DNA of 39,346 nucleotides, taken from contig JAJRVC010000326.1 of the NCBI GenBank assembly GCA_024277475.1, positions 1-39,346 of the forward strand, written 5' to 3'. Of the stretch, positions 8,416-16,920 are shown in pieces. The translations under genes and the position numbers were made by a program. Within the stretch, counting starts at the first letter, position 1; every line of letters starts with the position of its first letter. The DNA is from Deltaproteobacteria bacterium (GTDB lineage: Bacteria > Desulfobacterota > Desulfobacteria > Desulfobacterales > JAFDCJ01). A model generated the notes under the pieces. The model was not told the DNA's origin. It saw nothing but the letters and a program-made list of their open reading frames with translations, and did not search any database.

Positions 8416-9468
8416 TTAGTATGTAAAAGGCCAGTTTTTAAATCCAACCTTTATCTTTTGCCATATGGCGTTCAGGCCACCGGGTTCGAAAATCAAAAAC
8501 AGCATGATCAAAAGCCCGAATACCGCAATATTCCATTCTTCATCGTAACGGCCCTGCATGGCGGGGATCAGCGACTCAATGGCCTGCGCCAGAAGCTTTA
8601 TGCCTTCAGGTACCGTCACAATAAAAACCGCACCAAAAATGGAACCGAGGATGCTGCCCAGCCCCCCGATGATGATCATGGCCAGGTACTCAACAGAGGA
8701 CAACAGGGTAAAGTGTTCAGGGTGAATATGTCCCATGACATAGGCGTACATGCCCCCCGCCACACCGGCGAAAAAGGAGCTTAAGGCAAAGGCCGTAACC
8801 TTATATCCCGTGAGGTTGACCCCCATGACTTCCGCTGCAATGTCCCGATCTCTCACCGCGATGAATGCCCGGCCGACCCGCGTGCGGATAATATTCTTGG
8901 CCGCGATGATCATCAGGGCCGTAATGCATAGGAGGAAGTAATACATGCTTTCGTCCGTATCCAGGGCGTGACCTAACACGTTGACTTCGGGCATGTACAT
9001 GCCCCGCTCGCCGCCGGTCAGCCCTTTCCAGGTGATGAGCACATACTCCACCATGACGCCGAAAGACATGGTGGCCATGGCAAGATAGAGGCCCTTAAGT
9101 CTGAGGCAGGGGATTCCCAACAGAATTCCGACAGCGGCGCTGACCAGGCCCCCGGTGGGGAGCGTGATCCAAAAAGGCATTCCAAGACCTTCTCCCAGCA
9201 GGGCGGCAGTGTAGGCGCCGATAGCCAGAAAAGCAGCATGACCCAGAGAAATCTGGCCTGTAAACCCGGTGAGGATATTGAGCCCAACGGCGGCCACTAT
9301 GGCAATAGAAGAGAGATTCACCATATAGACGATGTAGGTATCCGTAATATAAGGCAGAATGAGCAAGCCCAGGATAAACAAGCCCATCCAGCACTTGCTC
9401 CAGATGGTGTTCAGCAGTTTAATGTCCTCATGGTAGCTTTCGCAAAACGTCTTGCTGCGAATCGGCAT
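8416..9468 (-). CDS. livM: ABC transporter permease, LivM type
   Basis: This 350-residue inner-membrane permease forms one half of the translocation channel of a branched-chain-amino-acid-type importer. About nine or ten hydrophobic segments are visible. The family signature near residues 62-90 reads GLNILTGFTGQISLGHAAFL, and the cytoplasmic EAA-like loop near 205-235 includes RAFIAVRDRDIAAEVMGVN. GGLGSILGSIFGAVF marks the late membrane region. It starts five bases after the livH stop and lies 70 bases before livK, so it is in the same transcript. No strong ribosome binding site is visible at ATG 9468, which suggests translational coupling to livH. Length and motifs are normal for LivM. Confidence 0.9.
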   Translation of the reverse strand: MPIRSKTFCESYHEDIKLLNTIWSKCWMGLFILGLLILPYITDTYIVYMVNLSSIAIVAAVGLNILTGFTGQISLGHAAFLAIGAYTAALLGEGLGMPFWITLPTGGLVSAAVGILLGIPCLRLKGLYLAMATMSFGVMVEYVLITWKGLTGGERGMYMPEVNVLGHALDTDESMYYFLLCITALMIIAAKNIIRTRVGRAFIAVRDRDIAAEVMGVNLTGYKVTAFALSSFFAGVAGGMYAYVMGHIHPEHFTLLSSVEYLAMIIIGGLGSILGSIFGAVFIVTVPEGIKLLAQAIESLIPAMQGRYDEEWNIAVFGLLIMLFLIFEPGGLNAIWQKIKVGFKNWPFTY

Positions 9469-9473
9469 AATTG

Positions 9474-10355
9474 TTAGACCCTTTCCACTTCTTTGGTTCC
9501 GAATAGCCCGTAGGGCTTTATCATCAATACCAGAAACAACACGGCAAAGGGCGTCACATCCTTGATTCCGCCCCCCACGATCTGGTCCAGATATCCACCG
9601 GCCAGGTTTTCCAGAATGCCGATGGCGAGCCCTCCGATAATGGCGCCGGGAATGCTCTCGAGCCCTCCCAGAATCACGGCAGGAAAGGCACTGATGGCCA
9701 CAAAAGCCAGACCCACGTTGAGCACCATGACGTTTGCCAAGCCCACGCCGGCAAGTCCCGCCACTACGAAAGAGATCCCCCAGGTTAACGCGTACACCCT
9801 TTTTATGCTGATCCCCATGAGGGTGGCGGTGTCCTGATCATTGGCCGTGGCTCTCATGCCTAAGCCCAGACGGGCGAATTTGAAAAAGAAGAAAAAAAGG
9901 AGCATGAGTGAAAAGGAGATGATCATGCTCCAGAGATGATTATGACTCAACACAATGCCCGCCACATGGAGAGGTTCCACGGGAAAAGGACTGGGAAAGA
10001 CATAATTGTGGTGTCCGAAGATGATTCCGGCCATGGAGCGCAGGAAGATGCTAAGGCCGATGGTAACCATGACCACGGAAAAGACCGGTTCTCCCAACAG
10101 GGGCCGGATCACCAGACGTTCTGTGACGCCTCCCAGCAGGGCCGACGCAACCAGGGTGAGGGGTACGGCCAGCCAGAAAGGGACCCCGAAGCCGGTGACC
10201 AGATAATAGGCAATAAAGGCCGCCACCATGATCACCTCTCCCTGGGCAAAGTTGAGGACGCCGGTCCCCTTGTAAATGAGCACGAACCCCATGGCAATGA
10301 GCGCATAGAGGCTGCCCACGGCTATTCCGCTTATGACAAGTTCCAGGAAATACAT
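9474..10355 (-). CDS. livH: ABC transporter permease, LivH type
   Basis: This 293-residue inner-membrane permease pairs with LivM. The N-terminal LivH pattern GSLYALIAMGFVLIYKGTGV, followed by LNFAQGEVIMV, is clear. The loop RATANDQDTATLMGISIKRV near residues 180-200 is the ATPase-coupling region, and AVILGGLESIPGAIIGG lies near 228-245. Eight or so membrane segments are seen. ATG 10355 has an AGGAGG ribosome binding site six bases upstream. A gap of about 116 bases separates it from the acyl-CoA synthetase gene, without an obvious terminator. The gene is complete and unremarkable for the family. Confidence 0.9.
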   Translation of the reverse strand: MYFLELVISGIAVGSLYALIAMGFVLIYKGTGVLNFAQGEVIMVAAFIAYYLVTGFGVPFWLAVPLTLVASALLGGVTERLVIRPLLGEPVFSVVMVTIGLSIFLRSMAGIIFGHHNYVFPSPFPVEPLHVAGIVLSHNHLWSMIISFSLMLLFFFFFKFARLGLGMRATANDQDTATLMGISIKRVYALTWGISFVVAGLAGVGLANVMVLNVGLAFVAISAFPAVILGGLESIPGAIIGGLAIGILENLAGGYLDQIVGGGIKDVTPFAVLFLVLMIKPYGLFGTKEVERV

Positions 10356-10471
10356 GCACGCCTCCTCAAATAGGGTTTCCCCATGTTTTGGGTCTTCGAG
10401 ATTTTTTTTAACAGGCTTTGTTCATAACACAAAGGTGGCCAAGGGATGAGGCCGAAATAATATCTCCGTCC

Positions 10472-12292
10472 CTAATACATCGAGTCAATGATCTGTTTGA
10501 ATTTCTTTTCCACGGTGGAACGGCGTACCTTCATGGTGGCCGTCACTTCGTCGTCATCCTGGTCAAGCTCCTTGGTGAGGATGGCGAATTTTCTGATTTT
10601 TTCCACTCGTGCCAGTTGTTCGTTGACCGCATCCACTTCCCCCTGAATGAGCTTATTGACCTCATGGTTTTCAGCCAGGCTCTTATAGGTGGTGTAAGCA
10701 ATGCGGTTTTCCTGGGCCCAGTCGGAAACATTGTCCAGCTCAAGTTGAATCAGAGCTGAGAGATATGGACGACCGTCGCCCACCACAATGCCTTCCTTGA
10801 TGAATGAGCTGAATTTCAGTTTGTTCTCAATTTCGCTGGGGGCGATGTTTTTTCCATAGGCGTTGATGATCAGGTCTTTCTTGCGATCCACGATCTTAAG
10901 CTGACCTTCATCAGTGAATTCGCCCACATCCCCGGTCATGAGCCAACCCTCCTCGTTATAAGAGGCGGCGGTTTGTTCGGGATTGCCGTAGTAGCCCTCG
11001 AAAACGGAATCACCCCTGAGCATGATCTCGCCGTCGTCGGCTAGTTTGATCTCAATTCCCGGGATTGCCTCGCCCACCTCCCCGGCGCGAATCTTGTGAT
11101 TGATGGGAATGACGCTGATTCCTGCGCATTCGGTCATCCCGAAGCACTCCCGCACCCGTACGCCGATGCCATGATAAAAACGCAATAGTTCTTTGGACAT
11201 TGGGGCGGCGCCGCTCACAAAGATGCGTCCGTTTAAAAGGCCCATGGAATTCTTCAAGGCCCTGAAAAGGAGCAGGTAGCCCAGTCCGTAAAGAATCCGC
11301 CAGAAAAAGGGAATCTGCTTTCCCGAAAGCCTGAGGGCTGCCACTTTTCCCCCGATGGGCATCACGGCGTTATACACCCAACGCTTGAAAAAAAAGGAGT
11401 CTTTTATCTTAATGGCGATGTTGGAATGCATTTTTTCCCATATACGGGGAACCGACAGAAAAGCGGTGGGGGAAATCTCCCGCAGGTCTTCCTGCAGGGT
11501 GGCGACGCTTTCCGCGAAATTCACGGTACACCCTGCCCACATGGGAAAAATCAGGGAAAAACTCCGTTCAGCAATGTGGCAAAGGGGGAGTGCCGAGACC
11601 AAGGAGTCTTTCTGATTGAAGGGGATCACTTGGCTGAGCCCCTGGATCATGGCCGTCATATTGCGGTGGGTGATCATGGCGCCCTTAGGTTTGCCCGTGG
11701 TGCCGGAAGTGTAGACCATGACCCCCACATCGTCCGGCTCAACAGCCTCCACCATACGTTCGAACGCTTCCGGATCTTTCCTGTGGCGGACGATTCCTAG
11801 CTTTTCCACCTCCTCAAAGCTGATGATCATGGGGTCTTTATAGTTTCTGAGCCCTTTCATGTCTATGACGATAATATGCTTCAGGCGCGGGAGGCGGACT
11901 TTGATCTCAAAAATTTTGTCCACCTGTTCCTGATCTTTGCAGACCACCATGGAGGAATCGGAGTTTTCCAGCACATAGAAGCATTGTTCAGCCACATTGG
12001 TGGGGTAGACCCCGATGGAAATGGCGCGGCAGGCTTGGACTGCGATGTCCGCATAGAGCCATTCCCGGCAATTATCTCCTAAGATGGAAACCTTGCCTTC
12101 CTCATCTTCAAGACCCAGTTCCTTAAGCCCCAGCGCGAAGTTGCGCACATGTTCCCAATACTGGTTCCAACTGACCTTTTGCCAGATCCCCAGGTCCTTT
12201 TCGCGCAGGGCCGTCCGGTCTCCATAGCGCAGGTGATTGTTTTTAAGGAGTTTGGGGATTGTCAGTTTACCGACGGCTGTTTCTTGCTTCAT
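10472..12292 (-). CDS. Long-chain-type acyl-CoA synthetase (AMP-forming)
   Basis: This 606-residue AMP-forming ligase activates a carboxylic acid to its CoA thioester through an acyl-adenylate. The AMP-binding P-loop VYTSGTTGKPKGAMITHRN lies near residues 192-210. ECFGMTECAG (about 381-390) carries the second core motif, TGDVGEF (about 451) the ATP-ribose Asp, and DRKKDLIINAYGKNIAPSEI (about 466-485) the hinge and C-terminal domain. Length and motifs fit the FadD15/long-chain group; the true chain length or ring specificity cannot be read. It is sandwiched between livG, two bases away, and livH, so import and activation of the same acid is the natural inference. The pairing with Liv transporters is recurrent in proteobacteria that use fatty or aromatic acids. 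Confidence 0.88.
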   Translation of the reverse strand: MKQETAVGKLTIPKLLKNNHLRYGDRTALREKDLGIWQKVSWNQYWEHVRNFALGLKELGLEDEEGKVSILGDNCREWLYADIAVQACRAISIGVYPTNVAEQCFYVLENSDSSMVVCKDQEQVDKIFEIKVRLPRLKHIIVIDMKGLRNYKDPMIISFEEVEKLGIVRHRKDPEAFERMVEAVEPDDVGVMVYTSGTTGKPKGAMITHRNMTAMIQGLSQVIPFNQKDSLVSALPLCHIAERSFSLIFPMWAGCTVNFAESVATLQEDLREISPTAFLSVPRIWEKMHSNIAIKIKDSFFFKRWVYNAVMPIGGKVAALRLSGKQIPFFWRILYGLGYLLLFRALKNSMGLLNGRIFVSGAAPMSKELLRFYHGIGVRVRECFGMTECAGISVIPINHKIRAGEVGEAIPGIEIKLADDGEIMLRGDSVFEGYYGNPEQTAASYNEEGWLMTGDVGEFTDEGQLKIVDRKKDLIINAYGKNIAPSEIENKLKFSSFIKEGIVVGDGRPYLSALIQLELDNVSDWAQENRIAYTTYKSLAENHEVNKLIQGEVDAVNEQLARVEKIRKFAILTKELDQDDDEVTATMKVRRSTVEKKFKQIIDSMY

Positions 12293-12294
12293 GG

Positions 12295-13062
12295 CTATTG
12301 GTCGCCCTCTCCCAGGTATGCTTCAATGACTTTCGGGTCTGCCTGAACCTGGGCCGGCGTGCCGTCGGCGATCAACACACCGAAATCCAGCACCGTTACC
12401 CGGTCTGCAATGTCCATGACCACGCCCATATCGTGTTCAACCATCAAAATGGTCGTGCCCAGTTCTTCCTTGATATCCAGAACGAAGCGGGCAATATCTT
12501 CGGTTTCCTCCACATTCATGCCGGCTACCGGCTCATCCAGAAGCAGCAGTTTTGGATTATTGGCCAGGGCCCGGCCCATTTCCACCCGTTTCTGGATGCC
12601 GTAAGGCAGAGAACCTACCGGCTTCTTTCTGACTTTTTCGATTTCCAGAAAATCGATGATCTCTTCCACTTTCAGCCGATGAGCGGTTTCTTCCGTCAAC
12701 GCACGGCCGTAGAATAGAGCGCCGGTCAGAATGCCCGTTCGCATGTGAAGGTGTCGCCCCAGGAGCAGGTTGTCGATCACGGTCATGTGTTGAAACAGCT
12801 CGATGTTCTGAAAGGTGCGGGCCACGCCTAGACCCGCGATGCGGTGAGGCTTCATTTTGTTCAAAACATGCCCCTCAAACAAGGCCTCCCCGGATGTGGG
12901 CCGATAGATGCCGCTAATCACATTGAACAAAGATGTCTTTCCAGCGCCGTTGGGGCCGATCAAGGCGTGAATATGCCCCCGCTCAACTTCAAAGGCTACA
13001 TCGGACAAAGCGGCGATTCCACCGAACCGGATGGCGACGTCATTTATTTCCAACTGGGCCAT
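12295..13062 (-). CDS. livG: ABC transporter ATPase, LivG type
   Basis: This 255-residue ATP-binding subunit powers the Liv-type importer. Walker A GPNGAGKTSLFNVISG lies near residues 36-51, the LivG variant of the signature, LPYGIQKRVEMGRAL, near 157, and Walker B LLLLDEPVAGMN near 180, followed by the switch His in MVEHDMGVV. The motif ARTFQNIELFQHMTV near residue 86 is the usual Q-loop region of LivG. It begins ten bases after the livF stop and ends two bases before the acyl-CoA synthetase, indicating one transcript and probable translational coupling. It is full length for the family. Confidence 0.92.
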   Translation of the reverse strand: MAQLEINDVAIRFGGIAALSDVAFEVERGHIHALIGPNGAGKTSLFNVISGIYRPTSGEALFEGHVLNKMKPHRIAGLGVARTFQNIELFQHMTVIDNLLLGRHLHMRTGILTGALFYGRALTEETAHRLKVEEIIDFLEIEKVRKKPVGSLPYGIQKRVEMGRALANNPKLLLLDEPVAGMNVEETEDIARFVLDIKEELGTTILMVEHDMGVVMDIADRVTVLDFGVLIADGTPAQVQADPKVIEAYLGEGDQ

Positions 13063-13072
13063 GTTGATACCC

Positions 13073-13879
13073 CTAAGACAACCAGCGTTTTCGTCGTTTG
13101 TAGTGTTTTACCTGGGCGTAGTTTTTGCGCTCCTTCTGGTCGGTTACGCCCAGGTAGAATTCCTGCACATCCTCATTTTCTTTGAGCTGCCGGCAGGGAC
13201 CGTCCAGCACAATGCGGCCGTTTTCCATGATGTACCCATAAGAGGCGAAATTGAGCGCCAGATTGGCATTCTGCTCCACCAGCAAAAGGGTGGTATTCTG
13301 TTCCTGGTTTATCCGTTTCAGTATTTCAAAGATGCTCTTCACCACCAGCGGCGCCAGGCCCAGGGAAGGTTCATCCAGCATAATGAGACTCGGTTGCGAC
13401 ATGAGTGCCCGGCCCACTGCCACCATCTGTTGCTCGCCTCCCGACAGGTAAACCGCCCGCTGATTGCGCCTTCCCCTGAGAATCGGGAAATAGTCCAGGA
13501 CCATTTCCAGGTCTTTTCTCACCTGGCTGCGGTCAGAGCGAGTGAAAGCCCCCACCACAAGGTTTTCCACCACCGAGAGATCGGAGAATATGCGACGACC
13601 CTCGGGAACCATGGAAATCCCATTCCGGACGATCCGGTCCGGGTCATCATCCTGGATCTTTTTTCCGTCGAAGGATATGGTTCCGCCTTCCAGGTCGCCA
13701 TTCTGTAGCCTGAGAACTCCGCTGATGGCCTTCAGCGTTGTGGTCTTCCCCGCGCCGTTGGCCCCCAAAAGGGCCACGATGTCCCCTTTTGGCACAGACA
13801 GAGATATGCCCTTCAACACCAGGATTACGTCGTTGTAAACAACCTCGATGTTATTGACTTCAAGCATCCTTCGCTCCAT
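13073..13879 (-). CDS. livF: ABC transporter ATPase, LivF type
   Basis: This is the second ATPase of the importer. Walker A GANGAGKTTTLKAISG lies near residues 38-53, the signature LSGGEQQMVAVGRAL near 145, and Walker B LIMLDEPSLGLAP near 165, followed by LLLVEQNANLAL with the switch region. The C-terminus carries an extra basic tail ending KHYKRRKRWLS, slightly longer than many LivF proteins. The start at 13879 gives 268 residues. ATG 13867 is better placed behind a GGAG and would remove four residues. It is the first transporter gene after tetR, 73 bases downstream, and so probably shares the tetR promoter. Confidence 0.92.
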   Translation of the reverse strand: MERRMLEVNNIEVVYNDVILVLKGISLSVPKGDIVALLGANGAGKTTTLKAISGVLRLQNGDLEGGTISFDGKKIQDDDPDRIVRNGISMVPEGRRIFSDLSVVENLVVGAFTRSDRSQVRKDLEMVLDYFPILRGRRNQRAVYLSGGEQQMVAVGRALMSQPSLIMLDEPSLGLAPLVVKSIFEILKRINQEQNTTLLLVEQNANLALNFASYGYIMENGRIVLDGPCRQLKENEDVQEFYLGVTDQKERKNYAQVKHYKRRKRWLS

Positions 13880-13952
13880 TTTTTATGGTGGTGTGTCCGG
13901 CGCTGCCGACACGGAAACGGGCCATGGGGCAACCCATGTAAAAAGGAAAGGC

Positions 13953-14579
13953 TTATTCCCTCTTCATCCCTATGCCGTGAAATAAAAGCTGTCTAAAGGT
14001 CTTAACGAAAACCGGCCCCTCAAGCACATCCGTGCTGCGCTGCCACTGCAGAAGAACCCCGTCGTGAAAGGCGATGATGGTGTAAGCCACAGTATGGGTG
14101 TCCAAAGCGGGGTCAATGACGCCCTGAAGTTTGCCCTCTTTCACAATGCGGCGCAGAAAACGGGCGTGTTTAAAATAGATGCGCCTGAATTCCGAATCAA
14201 ACTGATCATGGCCCGCTCCTGAAAACTCCGCTGAAATGATCGTGGTCAACAGGCAGAGCTCACGGTTTTTTTCAGCAAAAATGGCGGAAAAATTGAGATA
14301 GTGGTGAAGTTTATCCAAAGCGTTGCCTTTAACGTCCTGGACCTCTGCGATGAGTTGATCCAGAAATTCCATCTCAAATTTCTTAGTGAGGGTCAGCAAC
14401 AAGTCTTCCTTGCTGGAAAAATGAGCATATAGCGCCCCTTTGGTAAGGCCGATGGCTTTGGCAATGGCGGCAATGGAAGTGCCATGGTATCCATGAGCCA
14501 CAAACAAGCGGGCGGTCGCCGTAAGGATTCGGGCCACGGTTTCCCGACTTTGAATGGCTTTTGCGGTTAGGGGCGACAA
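13953..14579 (-). CDS. TetR-family transcriptional regulator
   Basis: This 208-residue regulator has the N-terminal TetR helix-turn-helix at about residues 14-60: ARILTATARLFVAHGYHGTS, then IAAIAKAIGLTKGALYAHF. The C-terminal ligand domain is variable, as usual. It starts at TTG 14579 with AAGGAA upstream and is the first gene of the leftward liv/acyl-CoA synthetase operon. Its own promoter has an inverted repeat over the -10 box, which fits autorepression and ligand-controlled expression of the transport genes. By analogy with TetR regulators of fatty-acid and aromatic-acid genes, the inducer may be the acyl-CoA made by the operon's ligase; this is an inference. Confidence 0.88.
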   Translation of the reverse strand: MSPLTAKAIQSRETVARILTATARLFVAHGYHGTSIAAIAKAIGLTKGALYAHFSSKEDLLLTLTKKFEMEFLDQLIAEVQDVKGNALDKLHHYLNFSAIFAEKNRELCLLTTIISAEFSGAGHDQFDSEFRRIYFKHARFLRRIVKEGKLQGVIDPALDTHTVAYTIIAFHDGVLLQWQRSTDVLEGPVFVKTFRQLLFHGIGMKRE

Positions 14580-14623
14580 CAGTATCTTCCTTCACGAAAT
14601 TGAGTTTATGTTACATACCGAGC

Positions 14624-14664
14624 GTTTAGGATCTAAACTACAGCCTGTTTCACTTTTCTGTCAA
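14624..14664 (-). promoter_or_regulatory. Promoter with overlapping operator for the tetR-liv operon
   Basis: On the minus strand TTGACA (14664-14659) is followed after 18 bases by TAGTTT (14640-14635). GTTTAG (14624-14629) and CTAAAC (14633-14638) form an inverted repeat with a three-base spacer that overlaps the -10 box. This is the expected place for a TetR repressor site. The -35 match is perfect and the -10 only moderate. Confidence 0.5.
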
Positions 14665-14786
14665 CAATTTTTTTTTGATGGTCCTGAAAAAAATTATCGG
14701 AACTATAAACAAAAAAAGGCTGCGGTGTAACCGGATCTGTCACACCGGTCTGACAATATTTTCTCTAAAAAATAGCAGGAGATATT

Positions 14787-15207
14787 ATGAATATCGATCA
14801 GCTCAGAGCAAGATTTTCTGATGAGAACACTTTCCGAAAATTTTTTGAGTCCATCATTTGGCGCAATGGGCGCCGTTGTCTCCATTGTGATTACGAAAAA
14901 TCCTATTTCCTTTCAGGGGCGAGTTCGCGGCCCGGATTATACGAGTGCGGTTGGCGCAAACGGCAATTTATCGTAACCACGCATACGCCGATGCATAGTA
15001 CTAAGCTGCCGCTGTGGAAATGGCTGCAGTGTATGTAATTTTTGGTTCGTTCCAGCAAAGGCGTATCTTCCGTATTCATGGGCAAGTGGATCAGCGTTTC
15101 GCGAACCACCGCCTGGAAAATGGGCCATGCTATTCGCGAATGATGAACCCGGGTCCTGACGGACAGCCGTCTTTGAGTGGTATTGTCGAGCTGGAAGCCA
15201 AGGCAGG
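14787..15207 (+). pseudogene. IS1595-type (ISXO2-like) transposase remnant
   Basis: The first 83 residues resemble the N-terminus of IS1595-family transposases. They include a degenerate zinc ribbon, RCLHCDYEKSYFL with RPGLYECGWRKRQF, and TKLPLWKWLQCM. TAA at 15036-15038 interrupts the frame, but homologous sequence continues in frame as FLVRSSKGVSSVFMGKWISV and TAWKMGHAIRE. After a frameshift it continues as MMNPGPDGQPSLSGIVELEA, the start of the DDE catalytic region. Similarity then stops abruptly at an agmatinase fragment. The original ATG has an AGGAGA ribosome binding site. The element is dead: stop, frameshift and loss of the catalytic core. The inverted ends of the IS were not identified. 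Confidence 0.7.
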
Positions 15208-15406
15208 TTTAGAAGCATTTGTCGGTATTCCGACTTTCATGCGCCAGCCCGCCAATCGGAATTTGGACAATATTGATGTAGCAATTGTGGGTTTTGATCT
15301 GGCGGAAGTCAGTCCGCCCTATGATTCGCCTGGCGAAATCACGTCGATTCTGGCGGCCAACCTGGCGTTTGAATTTTTATCATTGCTGGCGCTGAAGAAG
15401 CCATAA
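15208..15406 (+). pseudogene. Internally deleted agmatinase/ureohydrolase remnant
   Basis: The frame encodes FVGIPTFMRQPANRNLDNID, then VAIVG, which resembles the N-terminal region of agmatinase-type ureohydrolases. It passes directly into FDLAEVSPPYDSPGEITSIL and AANLAFEFLSLLA, which resembles the extreme C-terminus of the same family. The whole metal-binding core, more than 200 residues including the manganese-binding Asp/His motifs, is missing. The junction near 15290 falls at a shared Gly-x-Asp-like sequence, consistent with deletion between short homologies. It is fused in frame behind the transposase remnant. It cannot be an active enzyme. Confidence 0.6.
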
Positions 15407-15784
15407 CGCCACAATAATTACTTTTTGCGTGCTCACAAGTGATTCTCCCACAAAGCGTACAAAAGGTTCCAGATTATCTTTATCCGCTTCGGCAAGTCGC
15501 CTGCGCCTTTCGTTTCTGATAACAGCAGGGGGCAACCTTTTTTTTATGAAAATCAGATTCATAAGCAGCCGAGCCCCCCTGCTGTTACCATCATCAAACG
15601 GATGAATTCTTACCATGTTCTAATGGGCGACCGCTCCTGTTATCAGCCCATGTTCTTTGTCAACATTCTCATTTATCCACGATATCAGTTTTTCCATTTC
15701 CGTCGTTAAATGCAGGGGGTCAGTATATTCATGAATTGTGCCGTCAAGCTGAATAACTGTGTTGGGAGTTTTATTATTTATAAG
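15380..15784 (-). pseudogene. Fic-domain protein remnant with an internal stop
   Basis: Read leftward, this encodes PNTVIQLDGTIHEYTDPLHL, a linker, then GLITGAVAH, a TAG stop (15622-15620), and NMVRIHPFDDGNSRGARLLM, the Fic catalytic motif HPFxDGNxR. Fic proteins usually transfer AMP to protein hydroxyls. The TAG replaces what is normally an aromatic or hydrophobic codon just before the motif, so the active-site part cannot be made from the upstream start. The N-terminal half is missing; the frame runs into the end of the neighbouring glycosyltransferase. A few residues also seem deleted in RNERRRRLAEADKDN. Its 3' end overlaps the agmatinase remnant on the other strand. Confidence 0.7.
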
Positions 15785-16866
15785 GTCGCCAGCTGTTCAA
15801 GCACTCTGTCATACCTGCCGGCACCATTTTCCCATAAAAAGGACGTCATTTTCTGTGCCAACCTTACCTGAATTTTTTCATACCTCTTATAATCTGAAAT
15901 TATTATAAAAAGCTTTTCAATAAGATCCTGTCTGCTTTTGTACAAAAAGAGTTCGTGAAACTCTTCAGGGAGTATTTCGGGATATGAAAGCCTGTCAGGC
16001 AAGAGGGGGACACACCCCATTATCATTGCTTCTATCACGGACATGCCGAAATTCTCCTGTATTGCGGTGCTGATAACAACGGCTCCCCGTTTAAGCCATC
16101 TTTCATACTCCTTTCTTGAAGAGACATACCCAAACTGGAGTATTTTATCGCTAAACTTTTTTTTTGCTTTTTTAAACTCCGGGGGTATCATGCCAAAATT
16201 CTCACCCATAATTGCCAGATGAAAATCAAGCTCCCTATCGTTCAGCTCTTCAAGCACACTGAAAAATATTTCATAATTCTTGTCAAACCCCCACCTGTGG
16301 TTCCAGATAATAAGAGGGGGATCGGTCTGCTTTTCAGCATCAATACCCTTGCTAATTTGCAATGTTATGCCCGGGTAAAGTACTTCCGCTTTTTTGCGGA
16401 TTTTATCTTTAATTCCATTGGGCCCGTAGTCGCGTCCCCTTTTCAAAAAATTCGGTATAGCGTTTAAAAAGGCATCCTTATGCATTTTTGAATTGAATAC
16501 GACCCTGTCGGCTACAAGCGCAGTCGTGATGTTTATTATCCCGAGCTGAAAGGCTCCTTTGTCTCCGGGCGGCTGGGGATAGGTCATCTGGTTTTCATGG
16601 AAATATGCCAGGACAGGCGGACAATGTGTACCTACAAGCGCTTTGAAGTCAGACAGGTTGAAAAGATCGGTTACAATAATACCATCATACTTTTCAAGCG
16701 GGGGTATGTTATCGGCAATATGAAGCGCGGCGCCAAGCATACGCCAGCGCCAGTTTTCCCCGGGCATGGTCATAATATCAATATTATGCGAGGAATATGC
16801 AGACAGTCCGTTTACAAATAGTGAATGCGAGCCCTGACAAAATGTTTCTATAAAAAGATAATTCAG
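15778..16866 (-). CDS. tRNA-queuosine alpha-mannosyltransferase homologue (DUF3524/GTDC1 type)
   Basis: The product resembles the GT4-like family that mannosylates queuosine in tRNA-Asp. Family features are FIETFCQGSHSLFVNGL at the N-terminus, MPGENWRWRMLGAAL, YFHENQMTYPQP, ADRVVFNSKMHKDAFL, VLYPGI, and the C-terminal nucleotide-sugar motif FGMSVIEAMIMGCVPLLPDR followed by LSYPEILP. I place the start at CTG 16866, where GGAGG lies six bases upstream and which gives 362 residues with the N-terminus expected for the family. An upstream GTG at 16926 would add 20 residues, but it lies inside an intergenic repeat and has no ribosome binding site. The gene overlaps the end of a Fic remnant and has no operon partner. 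A general glycosyltransferase role cannot be excluded. Confidence 0.72.
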   Translation of the reverse strand: MNYLFIETFCQGSHSLFVNGLSAYSSHNIDIMTMPGENWRWRMLGAALHIADNIPPLEKYDGIIVTDLFNLSDFKALVGTHCPPVLAYFHENQMTYPQPPGDKGAFQLGIINITTALVADRVVFNSKMHKDAFLNAIPNFLKRGRDYGPNGIKDKIRKKAEVLYPGITLQISKGIDAEKQTDPPLIIWNHRWGFDKNYEIFFSVLEELNDRELDFHLAIMGENFGMIPPEFKKAKKKFSDKILQFGYVSSRKEYERWLKRGAVVISTAIQENFGMSVIEAMIMGCVPLLPDRLSYPEILPEEFHELFLYKSRQDLIEKLFIIISDYKRYEKIQVRLAQKMTSFLWENGAGRYDRVLEQLATL

Positions 16867-16920
16867 AATTGTCCTCCAAGTCCTGACCCGGATAAACCGG
16901 AAATAACAAATTACATAATA

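Noticed and set aside
7665..8426. A 253-codon plus-strand frame opposite livK
   Set aside because: It is fully antisense to a well-supported gene, with His-rich shadow composition and no family similarity.
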